A stretch of 6,346 nt of DNA from an uncultured Oscillospiraceae bacterium (GTDB lineage Bacteria > Bacillota > Clostridia > Oscillospirales > Ruminococcaceae): positions 1 to 6,346 of the forward strand of contig USLH01000130.1 of assembly GCA_900555435.1 (NCBI GenBank), read 5' to 3'. This document shows positions 1-3,725 of the stretch, one piece after another (positions within the stretch are counted from its first letter, which is position 1; the number at the start of each line of letters is the position of its first letter). A program made the position numbers and the translations under genes. Under the pieces are notes generated by a model, which saw only the letters and a program-made list of their open reading frames with translations, was not told the origin of the DNA and made no database searches.

Positions 1-51
1 CCTCTTTCGTTCCACAAACGCTCCGCTGGTTTGTGAAACGAGTTGGACGTG
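1..51. repeat. Hairpin-bearing direct repeat, copy 1
   Basis: This is the first of two 51-bp copies spaced exactly 126 bp apart (the other is 127-177), with 47 of 51 bases identical. Each contains a 13-bp inverted repeat with a 9-base loop (here 7-19 and 29-41, loop GCTCCGCTG). The single imperfect pair is C12 against A36 on the plus strand, which becomes a G-U wobble if the minus strand is the RNA. No credible reading frame crosses the repeat. It lies outside the integrase end, so it is probably a host intergenic repeat, but the element boundary is not proven. Confidence 0.75.
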
Positions 52-126
52 AGTTACGCTTTCGAAGCAAAGTCCGCGTACTCCGTTTCCGCCTGCGGTG
101 AAAACTGCGTTTGCTCCCTTGCTTCT

Positions 127-177
127 CCTCTTTCGTTTCGCAAACGCTCCGCTGGTTTACGAAACGAGTTGGACGTG
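127..177. repeat. Hairpin-bearing direct repeat, copy 2
   Basis: This is the second copy of the 51-bp repeat. The stem is 133-145 with 155-167 and the loop is the same GCTCCGCTG. It differs from copy 1 at four positions, all in the stem: two form a compensatory pair (A14-T34 becomes G140-C160), and the other two (138 and 159) each exchange a Watson-Crick pair for a pair that is G-U in a minus-strand RNA. This points to selection for a folded minus-strand transcript. The 75 bases between the copies (52-126) are not a third copy, and no gene is recognised there. Confidence 0.75.
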
Positions 178-209
178 GATTATGGTTTTGGGAAATTAGA
201 TTTTGCTAC

Positions 210-255
210 ATGGAATTGTAACACATTCCAACCACGGAATGTGTTACAATTCCAT
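210..255. repeat. Perfect 20-bp inverted repeat (hairpin)
   Basis: Bases 210-229 are exactly complementary to 236-255, with a 6-base loop (AACCAC). No clear T-run follows on either strand (only TTTT at 260-263 on the plus strand, five bases after the stem), so this is not a typical intrinsic terminator. It lies about 170 bp beyond the 3' end of the integrase gene. It could be a transcript-end stabiliser, a protein-binding dyad near the attachment site, or a small non-autonomous insertion remnant. Confidence 0.8.
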
Positions 256-423
256 TACAGTTTTCCCCTCCACCACAAAACACCAATTCACGCAAAACTG
301 CCATAAAAAAAGTTATATATCAACGCCCTTGACCGCTTTCTTGGATTGCGTATTTTCGCCTTTGTTGTGGTGGTTTTGCGTGCGGTTAGACACAGAATCT
401 ACACACTTGACGCCGTTTGTTTG
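256..423. other. Non-coding stretch beyond the integrase; probable element end
   Basis: This AT-rich stretch carries no convincing gene on either strand. Integrases of this family commonly lie next to their attachment site, so the host-element junction is expected here or slightly further left. The two loosely similar words around 321-335 and 402-412 (both containing CTTGAC near CGC/GCC) could be integrase arm sites, but they are too weak to call. No tRNA gene or obvious att core is visible, and the right end of the element lies outside the window, so the core cannot be found by matching. Confidence 0.35.
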
Positions 424-1542
424 TTAAGATCTTTCCCCCGCCGCTTTCGCCCTGGAAAGATGTTCGTTAACCTGCCGCACGCTGTCGCTCCGGTGGTTAT
501 TGCGCAGGTTGATATAGACCTTTTCCATGACCGCCACGCTGTCCCCCAGCCACTCCGCCGCCGTCCGGGCATCCACACCGGCCTCATAGCAGATCGTCGC
601 GAAGGTGTGACGAAAGCAGTGGGGGGAGACCTGCGTTTTTTCCTTCTGTTTCCCGTTGTCGGCGGTGATTGTATCCATCAATCCGGCATCCCGGCAATAT
701 TGTTTCCAGTATTTGGCAAGCTCATACGCAGTCAGATACTTTCCAGTGTCCGGGGACGGAAACACATAGCCGATCTGGTTTCGCGGCAGCATCCGCGCCA
801 GCTCGTCAAATATGGGGACATCCCGCCTGCCGTTTTCGGATTTCATGTGGTCCTCCAACAAGGGCACATTGGCGTTGTCATAGTTCAGCTTTTTGCACAC
901 ATGGATCACACCGGCTTTGCGGTCGATGTCCCGCCATGTCAGCGCCAACGCCTCACCCCGGCGTAAACCGGTGTACATGAGGAAATACCCCAGCAGCCAC
1001 CACTCGCCCCGTTTCTCTCTGGCCGTGGCTTCTACCTTCGCTTCCTGTTCTTCCGTTAGCGCCGTTCTGACCCGGTGCTTCAAGCCCTTTGACTTGCGAA
1101 CCTCCGCCGCCGGATTGATGGCAAGCCCGCTTTCCGTTCTGCGGTTGATGGCCGACCGGAAGATCAGCTTCAAAACGGAGATCTCAAGCTGCACCGTGTC
1201 GCGGGAATAGTCTTTCTTCTCAAACTGCCGGATATAGGCCACGATTTCCTCCGGCGTGATCTCCGCGATCCGCTCCGACCCAAACCTTGCCACCAGCCGC
1301 CGCATGGTGTTTCCGTAGTTGCGGTAGGTCGCGTGGGCGACTTCCGTTTCGATCTCCCGATACCAGTTGTCCGCCGCTTTGGTAAATGTCCATCCCTTTT
1401 CGGCTTCATCCCGGTATTCCAGGATCTTCCGATCTACCTCCCGGCAGGTTCGTCCGCGGAACGCCTTCCGCTTTCCGTTCACTGTCCGAATGGCCTCAAA
1501 TAGCCCGTCCGGTCTTTTGTAATACTTCTCCTTTTTCGCCAT
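424..1542 (-). CDS. int: Tyrosine recombinase / phage integrase
   Basis: A 372-aa site-specific recombinase expected to integrate and excise the element. Residues about 5-45 look like the small arm-binding domain, about 50-140 like the SAM-like core-binding domain, and about 160-350 are the catalytic domain. Visible catalytic residues are Arg194 in TGLRRGE, Lys234 in the beta-hairpin (MKSENGRRDVPI), His308 and Arg311 in HCFRH, and the nucleophile Tyr343 in EKVYINL. The position normally held by His/Trp in the LGH motif is Asp334 (LGDS). The ATG has GGAGG (1553-1557) ten bases upstream. It is the last gene of the leftward block. No promoter of its own is evident, so it may be read from upstream. 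A divergent small-RNA promoter lies just ahead of its ribosome binding site. Length and domain order are normal for the family. Confidence 0.96.
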   Translation of the reverse strand: MAKKEKYYKRPDGLFEAIRTVNGKRKAFRGRTCREVDRKILEYRDEAEKGWTFTKAADNWYREIETEVAHATYRNYGNTMRRLVARFGSERIAEITPEEIVAYIRQFEKKDYSRDTVQLEISVLKLIFRSAINRRTESGLAINPAAEVRKSKGLKHRVRTALTEEQEAKVEATAREKRGEWWLLGYFLMYTGLRRGEALALTWRDIDRKAGVIHVCKKLNYDNANVPLLEDHMKSENGRRDVPIFDELARMLPRNQIGYVFPSPDTGKYLTAYELAKYWKQYCRDAGLMDTITADNGKQKEKTQVSPHCFRHTFATICYEAGVDARTAAEWLGDSVAVMEKVYINLRNNHRSDSVRQVNEHLSRAKAAGERS

Positions 1543-1559
1543 TTTTTCCTTTCCTCCTG

Positions 1560-1588
1560 TTGCATCGCCAGGGGGATCGTGCTATACT
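1560..1588 (+). promoter_or_regulatory. Extended -10 promoter for a small RNA
   Basis: A weak -35 (TTGCAT, 1560-1565), a 17-base spacer and TATACT (1583-1588, five of six consensus bases) preceded by TG one base away (TGCTATACT) make a good extended -10 promoter pointing right. Initiation is expected near 1594-1596. It points away from the integrase gene and towards the terminator at 1636-1673. No CI-type TCTCA operator overlaps it, so it may be active in the lysogen. Confidence 0.6.
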
Positions 1589-1594
1589 GTGAGT

Positions 1595-1673
1595 GATCCT
1601 CCTTTGGCTTTGTCGTGATTGCGATTGGTGGGTTTGCCGTCTGAGTGTTCCAGCACTCAGGCGGCTTTTATTT
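1595..1673 (+). ncRNA. Putative antisense small RNA (about 80 nt) targeting two early-gene leaders
   Basis: The segment is bounded by an extended -10 promoter and an intrinsic terminator and has no Shine-Dalgarno plus ORF. Bases 1598-1632 are predicted unpaired. Of these, 1613-1632 are complementary to 4532-4551 (20 bp, one G-U at 1623/4541) and 1609-1632 to 5601-5624 (24 bp, one G-U at 1628/5605). The block 1598-1605 (CCTCCTTT) can also pair with the Shine-Dalgarno sequences of both target genes (4552-4558 and 5632-5638). The expected role is blocking translation of the genes at 4566 and 5644 in trans. It is also cis-antisense to any leftward transcript entering int. The alternative is that 1598-1632 is just an inverted third copy of the shared leader. 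The promoter and terminator bounding exactly this segment argue against that. Expression is not shown. Confidence 0.55.
1636..1673 (+). terminator. Intrinsic terminator of the small RNA
   Basis: A 12-bp stem (1636-1647 with 1654-1665, one G-U at 1640/1661) with a 6-base loop is followed by TTTTATTT (1666-1673). The T-run exists only in the rightward direction; leftward the stem is followed by AAACCC. The flanking genes on both sides run leftward, so a rightward terminator here implies a rightward transcript. The T-run overlaps the stop codon of the leftward gene at 1672. Confidence 0.8.
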
Positions 1674-2109
1674 ACCAGTGTGGCTTGTAGCCTGCCTTTT
1701 CTAATAGTTCCCTGTACCCAGGAACAGCTAATCGCTTCTCGGATTCTTTCAATTCTGTTTCCATTGTGTTTTTGATAACCCTGATGGAAAGGAGCAATAG
1801 AAGCAGAAAAACAGCAACGCCAATCGCCGTCGATATGTCTTGCCCAAGATTTGCGATGCCTTCCGCAACAGCAAACCCAAGCAACCCAAAAAACGCAGAC
1901 CTCCAGGCCATACTAAACATCATTTTTCTGGCAAACCGCTTCCGGCCATAGGTGGACAACATTCCTATTTCGATACGGTCCGGGTGAATGTACGTTTTCC
2001 CACATGCCCGACACGTTACCAACGGCGTGTCGAATGTTTTTTCATTATCTATGCTGGATTTTCTCGTTTTTGCTCCGCAGTAAGGACATTTCTCACTCCA
2101 ATATTCCAA
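1672..2109 (-). CDS. Zinc-ribbon protein with two membrane segments, function unknown
   Basis: A 145-aa protein. An N-terminal zinc ribbon is formed by Cys8-x2-Cys11 and Cys33-x2-Cys36. Two hydrophobic segments follow at about 69-87 and 93-110, the second very rich in leucine, then a charged, probably helical cytoplasmic tail. The start is TTG at 2109, supported by GGAGG seven bases upstream; no ATG is as well placed. It lies between the membrane HTH gene and int, all leftward. Position in the lysogeny block suggests a lysogen-expressed accessory (for example superinfection exclusion), but nothing in the sequence shows this. The family was not recognised. Confidence 0.8.
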   Translation of the reverse strand: MEYWSEKCPYCGAKTRKSSIDNEKTFDTPLVTCRACGKTYIHPDRIEIGMLSTYGRKRFARKMMFSMAWRSAFFGLLGFAVAEGIANLGQDISTAIGVAVFLLLLLLSIRVIKNTMETELKESEKRLAVPGYRELLEKAGYKPHW

Positions 2110-2149
2110 CTTTATACCTCCAATTCATACCGCTGAAGGTGCTTGCATT

Positions 2150-2163
2150 AGGCGGCTTTTATT
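2150..2163. repeat. Second copy of a 14-base terminator-arm sequence
   Basis: AGGCGGCTTTTATT occurs here and at 1659-1672, both times across the stop codon of a leftward gene. At 1659 it forms the right arm and T-run of a strong terminator. Here no good left arm exists (only CCGC at 2130-2133), so it is probably a decayed or recombined copy. Confidence 0.5.
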
Positions 2164-2512
2164 CTATGTACCGGATCGCACCCCAGGCCCCGTGAGTAGC
2201 GTCCAGATAGAGCAGCAGCAGAAAAATCAAAAGGAACGTGAGAATCCCGAACAATACCCGCTTCTCCCTCTGTTGCTGGCGGATCAGCCGCCGCAAATCG
2301 TCAATGTGGGCGGCGTAAATGCCCCGATCATCGTCTTGCTCGCTGTTCCGCAGGACTTCCAAAATCTTTTCGGCCACATCGTCCGGCGGTTTCGCTGCGC
2401 CGGAAATATAGCGTGATACCATGCTTTCCGATGCATTGCACTGCTCGCCGATTTCCCGCAGGGTCAGCGGGCTTTTCATGCGCATTGCCCTCGCCTTTTC
2501 CGAAAAATTCAC
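2159..2512 (-). CDS. Membrane-anchored helix-turn-helix protein
   Basis: A 117-aa protein with an N-terminal HTH at about residues 15-38 (LTLREIGEQCNASESMVSRY), a charged linker (about 52-85, with a basic run before the membrane) and one strong transmembrane helix at about 86-104, then a short tail. This suggests a DNA-binding head held at the inner face of the membrane. The frame stays open upstream to 2701, but GTG at 2512 is preferred: it has AAGGAGGGG at the right distance, and the upstream residues look non-coding and overlap the rightward peptide gene at 2667. A hairpin at 2523-2543 partly covers this ribosome binding site. It may sense or regulate from the membrane, or act in exclusion; no specific function can be assigned. 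Confidence 0.8.
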   Translation of the reverse strand: MNFSEKARAMRMKSPLTLREIGEQCNASESMVSRYISGAAKPPDDVAEKILEVLRNSEQDDDRGIYAAHIDDLRRLIRQQQREKRVLFGILTFLLIFLLLLYLDATHGAWGAIRYIE

Positions 2513-2522
2513 CGTTTCCCCT

Positions 2523-2543
2523 CCTTGCAAGTTTTTTGCAAGG
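2523..2543 (-). promoter_or_regulatory. Hairpin overlapping the ribosome binding site of the HTH-membrane gene
   Basis: CCTTGCAA (2523-2530) and TTGCAAGG (2536-2543) form an 8-bp stem with a 5-base loop. In the leftward mRNA the 3' arm ends in AAGG, the first half of the AAGGAGGGG Shine-Dalgarno of the GTG start at 2512. It could partly mask that site. The effect on translation is inferred. Confidence 0.4.
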
Positions 2544-2612
2544 AAAATCCTCCCTTTGAATTGGACTTTCCTGCCAGATTGGTCTATTGTTCTCATAGGC
2601 CCACTCCCCTTT

Positions 2613-2639
2613 CCCCGGTCCCGCTTCGGCGGGCCGGGG
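2613..2639 (+). other. GC-rich hairpin with TTCG loop ahead of the tail-peptide gene
   Basis: The stem is CCCCGG, one bulged T, then CCCGC, with a TTCG loop and a perfectly complementary right arm (2629-2639), 11 bp in all. It is followed by TTTAAAAT, too few T for a confident terminator. It sits 11 bases before the Shine-Dalgarno of the gene at 2667. It may be a leader-stabilising hairpin, an attenuator, or a weak rightward terminator. A poor promoter candidate (TTGGAC 2561-2566, 18 bases, TATTGT 2585-2590) lies upstream. Confidence 0.5.
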
Positions 2640-2666
2640 TTTAAAATAGAAAGGAGAATCCAACCT

Positions 2667-2810
2667 ATGACAGACCTTGAATTTCTGGAAACCTTCCGCA
2701 ACTTACTGCCGGAGAAGCAAGCCGCCGTCCTTATTGCGATGCAAGAGCTTTTATTATCTCAAACACCCGCTCCCGGTTCTCCGGCGTCAGCTGATGTAAA
2801 AGCTCAATGA
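2667..2810 (+). CDS. Small repressor-tail-like peptide, antisense to cI
   Basis: A 47-aa product starting at ATG with AAAGGAG (2650-2656) ten bases upstream and followed by an intrinsic terminator (2832-2867), all on the strand opposite to its neighbours. Its first 32 residues match the peptide encoded at 3591-3725 at 16 of 32 positions (both contain DLEF, TF, L-x-P, KQA, LL and SQ). Both resemble the end of the CI protein in this window (LTPENRERVFEIIKALASQ). The second half (from about residue 33, TPAPGSPAS) is low complexity and overlaps the 3' end of cI by 80 bp in the opposite direction. No DNA-binding domain is present. It could be a decoy multimerisation tail; function is inferred only from similarity. 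Confidence 0.65.
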   Translation: MTDLEFLETFRNLLPEKQAAVLIAMQELLLSQTPAPGSPASADVKAQ

Positions 2811-3138
2811 TCCTTTTATCCTCTTCGCTCAGCCCGTCCCCATTCGTGGGGGCGGGCTTTTCTTCTTCTGCAAGCCCTTTACCGAGTAGGTAACCATCCC
2901 AAAAAATATTATCTTGCTCAACCTCCTCATCCGTTCGCGGCTGATTTGATAAGAAAAAATCTTCTATATCGGTGGAGAAGAAAGTAGCGATTTTTTCTAT
3001 CGTTTCATACTTTGGTGTCCTCCCTTGTTTCCAAGCGGTTACGCTCCCAGACGAAATGCCCAATTCCTTTGCAACTGCATTTGGACTTTTCCCCACCTTT
3101 TCGCACAATTCCTTATATGTTCTAAAAAAACGTGTCAT
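2731..3138 (-). CDS. CI-like HTH (XRE family) repressor
   Basis: A 135-aa repressor, expected to hold the lysogenic state by binding the 3203-3353 operators. An XRE-type HTH spans about residues 8-62 (KSPNAVAKELGISSGSVTAW is the core). An acidic, proline-containing linker follows (about 65-108), then a short helical tail (SEEDKRIIELLHQLTPENRE onwards, ending ALASQ). It is too short for an S24/LexA-like peptidase domain, so RecA-driven self-cleavage is unlikely and induction probably needs another route such as the antirepressor. ATG has AGGGGG upstream. Its 3' end overlaps the opposing peptide gene at 2667, and a rightward terminator is embedded in its linker codons. Confidence 0.9.
   Translation of the reverse strand: MTRFFRTYKELCEKVGKSPNAVAKELGISSGSVTAWKQGRTPKYETIEKIATFFSTDIEDFFLSNQPRTDEEVEQDNIFWDGYLLGKGLAEEEKPAPTNGDGLSEEDKRIIELLHQLTPENRERVFEIIKALASQ
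2832..2867 (+). terminator. Intrinsic terminator of the rightward peptide unit, inside cI
   Basis: A 10-bp GC stem (2832-2841 with 2848-2857, one G-U at 2837/2852), a 6-base loop, then TTTTCTTCTT. It works only rightward, because the leftward side has no T-run. It lies 22 bases after the stop of the 2667-2810 gene and within the low-constraint linker codons of cI. This is good evidence that the peptide gene is a real transcription unit. Confidence 0.8.
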
Positions 3139-3172
3139 GATTACCCCCTAAATTGCACTATTCTACCAAATT

Positions 3173-3201
3173 ATCATACTGCAATTTATACACTTCAACA
3201 A
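3173..3201 (-). promoter_or_regulatory. Leftward promoter for the repressor gene
   Basis: Reading leftward: TTGTTG (3196-3201), a 17-base spacer, TATGAT (3173-3178, five of six). Initiation is expected about 30 bases before the cI ATG. Operator O1 lies directly upstream of its -35, so repressor bound there could stimulate or modulate its own transcription. Confidence 0.5.
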
Positions 3202-3202
3202 A

Positions 3203-3219
3203 TCTCATTCGCGATGAAA
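3203..3219. promoter_or_regulatory. Operator O1
   Basis: TCTCATTCGCGATGAAA is an imperfect dyad with the same TCTCA-N7-TGAgA plan as O2 and O6 (last half TGAAA). It sits between the leftward cI promoter and the rightward promoter. Confidence 0.55.
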
Positions 3220-3226
3220 TTTAAAC

Positions 3227-3255
3227 TTGACTTATCTCATTCGCAGTGAGATAAC
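3227..3255 (+). promoter_or_regulatory. Rightward early promoter (PR-like)
   Basis: TTGACT (3227-3232, five of six), a 17-base spacer, then GATAAC (3250-3255, four of six). Operator O2 fills the whole spacer and both inner edges, the usual plan for a repressor-blocked lytic promoter. Initiation near 3262 would give a leader of about 94 bases before the Cro-like gene. Confidence 0.6.
3232..3254. promoter_or_regulatory. Operator O2, the best dyad
   Basis: TTATCTCA (3232-3239) and TGAGATAA (3247-3254) are perfectly complementary 8-base arms around seven bases. This is the most symmetric member of the set and overlaps the rightward promoter. Confidence 0.7.
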
Positions 3256-3267
3256 GAACACTGTGGA

Positions 3268-3302
3268 TGAGATCTCACCGCATTATCTCCTTAATGAGAT
3301 AT
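3268..3302. promoter_or_regulatory. Clustered half-sites O3 and O4
   Basis: TGAGATCTCA (3268-3277) is a perfect 10-base palindrome with half-sites facing outward. TTATCTCC (3283-3290) and TGAGATAT (3295-3302) form a dyad with a four-base gap instead of seven. Both use the TCTCA/TGAGA word but in different spacing. They may be weak repressor sites, or sites for the Cro-like protein. Confidence 0.45.
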
Positions 3303-3326
3303 TAGCACAACAGATAGTCAAATGTC

Positions 3327-3353
3327 AATGAGAATTTCTCATTTTTTGTGAGA
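3327..3353. promoter_or_regulatory. Overlapping operators O5 and O6 over the Cro-like start
   Basis: AATGAGAA-T-TTCTCATT (3327-3343) is a perfect dyad. It shares its TCTCA (3337-3341) with a second dyad, TCTCA-N7-TGAGA (3337-3353). O6 ends three bases before the ATG of the Cro-like gene and covers its purine-rich ribosome binding region, so DNA binding here would act as a roadblock downstream of the promoter. Confidence 0.55.
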
Positions 3354-3355
3354 GG

Positions 3356-3598
3356 ATGGTGCATACAAGATTGAACAATTACGAACGTTGCAGAAGAGAA
3401 GCCGGATTGACGCAACTCGACGTTATGAAGGCGCTTAATCTGAAATCAACAGGAACAGTTTCTATGTGGGAAACTGGCCGGAATGCCCCCAGAGGAATAA
3501 TCCTCGTTAGGCTGGCCGAGCTTTACAAGTGCAGCGTGGATGAACTTCTCGGCGTTAGCTCAAAAAAGCGAAAGAAAAGAGGTATGCGTGGTGAGTGA
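3356..3598 (+). CDS. Cro-like HTH (XRE family) regulator
   Basis: An 80-aa protein made almost entirely of one XRE HTH domain (about residues 7-67; LTQLDVMKALNLKSTGTVSM is the core), ending in a very basic tail (KKRKKR). First gene of the rightward operon and divergent from cI, so it likely competes with CI for the TCTCA operators. The start is uncertain: ATG 3356 touches its purine-rich GAGAGG (3350-3355) with no spacer, GTG 3359 and TTG 3371 are alternatives, and 3371 has a rather long spacing (15). Overlaps the next gene by 8 bases. Confidence 0.88.
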   Translation: MVHTRLNNYERCRREAGLTQLDVMKALNLKSTGTVSMWETGRNAPRGIILVRLAELYKCSVDELLGVSSKKRKKRGMRGE

Positions 3599-3725
3599 CC
3601 TTGAATTTATCGCAACATTTAATTCTCTATCTCCTGACAAGCAGGCAATTGTCATCGGGGAAATAGAGAAATTGTTGGCTTCTCAATCTAAAGGAAAGCA
3701 TAAGGAGGACACGCAAGATGAATGA
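3591..3725 (+). CDS. Small repressor-tail-like peptide in the lytic operon
   Basis: A 44-aa product that starts at GTG 3591 (GTG 3588 is also possible). AAAAGAGG (3575-3582) is correctly placed, and residues align from that point with the peptide at 2667. The body is one predicted amphipathic helical stretch (FNSLSPDKQAIVIGEIEKLL) plus a charged tail. It overlaps the Cro-like gene by 8 bases at its start and the antirepressor by 8 at its end, so translation is probably coupled. It resembles the C-terminal helix of CI without the HTH. The suggested role is interaction with CI or the Cro-like protein; not demonstrated. Confidence 0.75.
   Translation: MSDLEFIATFNSLSPDKQAIVIGEIEKLLASQSKGKHKEDTQDE

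Noticed and set aside
43..306. Plus-strand ORF of 87 codons at the left edge
   Set aside because: It runs through the hairpin repeat and the 20-bp inverted repeat, has no ribosome binding site and no domain.
310..423. tRNA gene or att core at the integrase end
   Set aside because: No cloverleaf, CCA-type 3' end or T-loop consensus was found, and with only one end of the element visible no direct repeat core can be matched.
346..1409. Plus-strand ORFs opposite integrase (346-966, 669-980, 893-1210) and the minus-strand frames 399-587 and 1170-1409
   Set aside because: They are shadow frames of the integrase, which has all its catalytic motifs. None has homology signals or a fitting start.
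1598..1632. Reading this segment only as a leftward leader of a gene before int
   Set aside because: On the minus strand its GGAGG is not followed by a start codon at useful distance (the next ATG is out of frame and int has its own GGAGG). On the plus strand it is precisely framed by a promoter and terminator. It remains the main alternative for how the sequence arose.
2513..2701. Upstream extension of the membrane-anchored HTH protein to 2701
   Set aside because: The extra 63 residues look non-coding and overlap the opposing peptide gene. GTG 2512 has an excellent Shine-Dalgarno at proper spacing.
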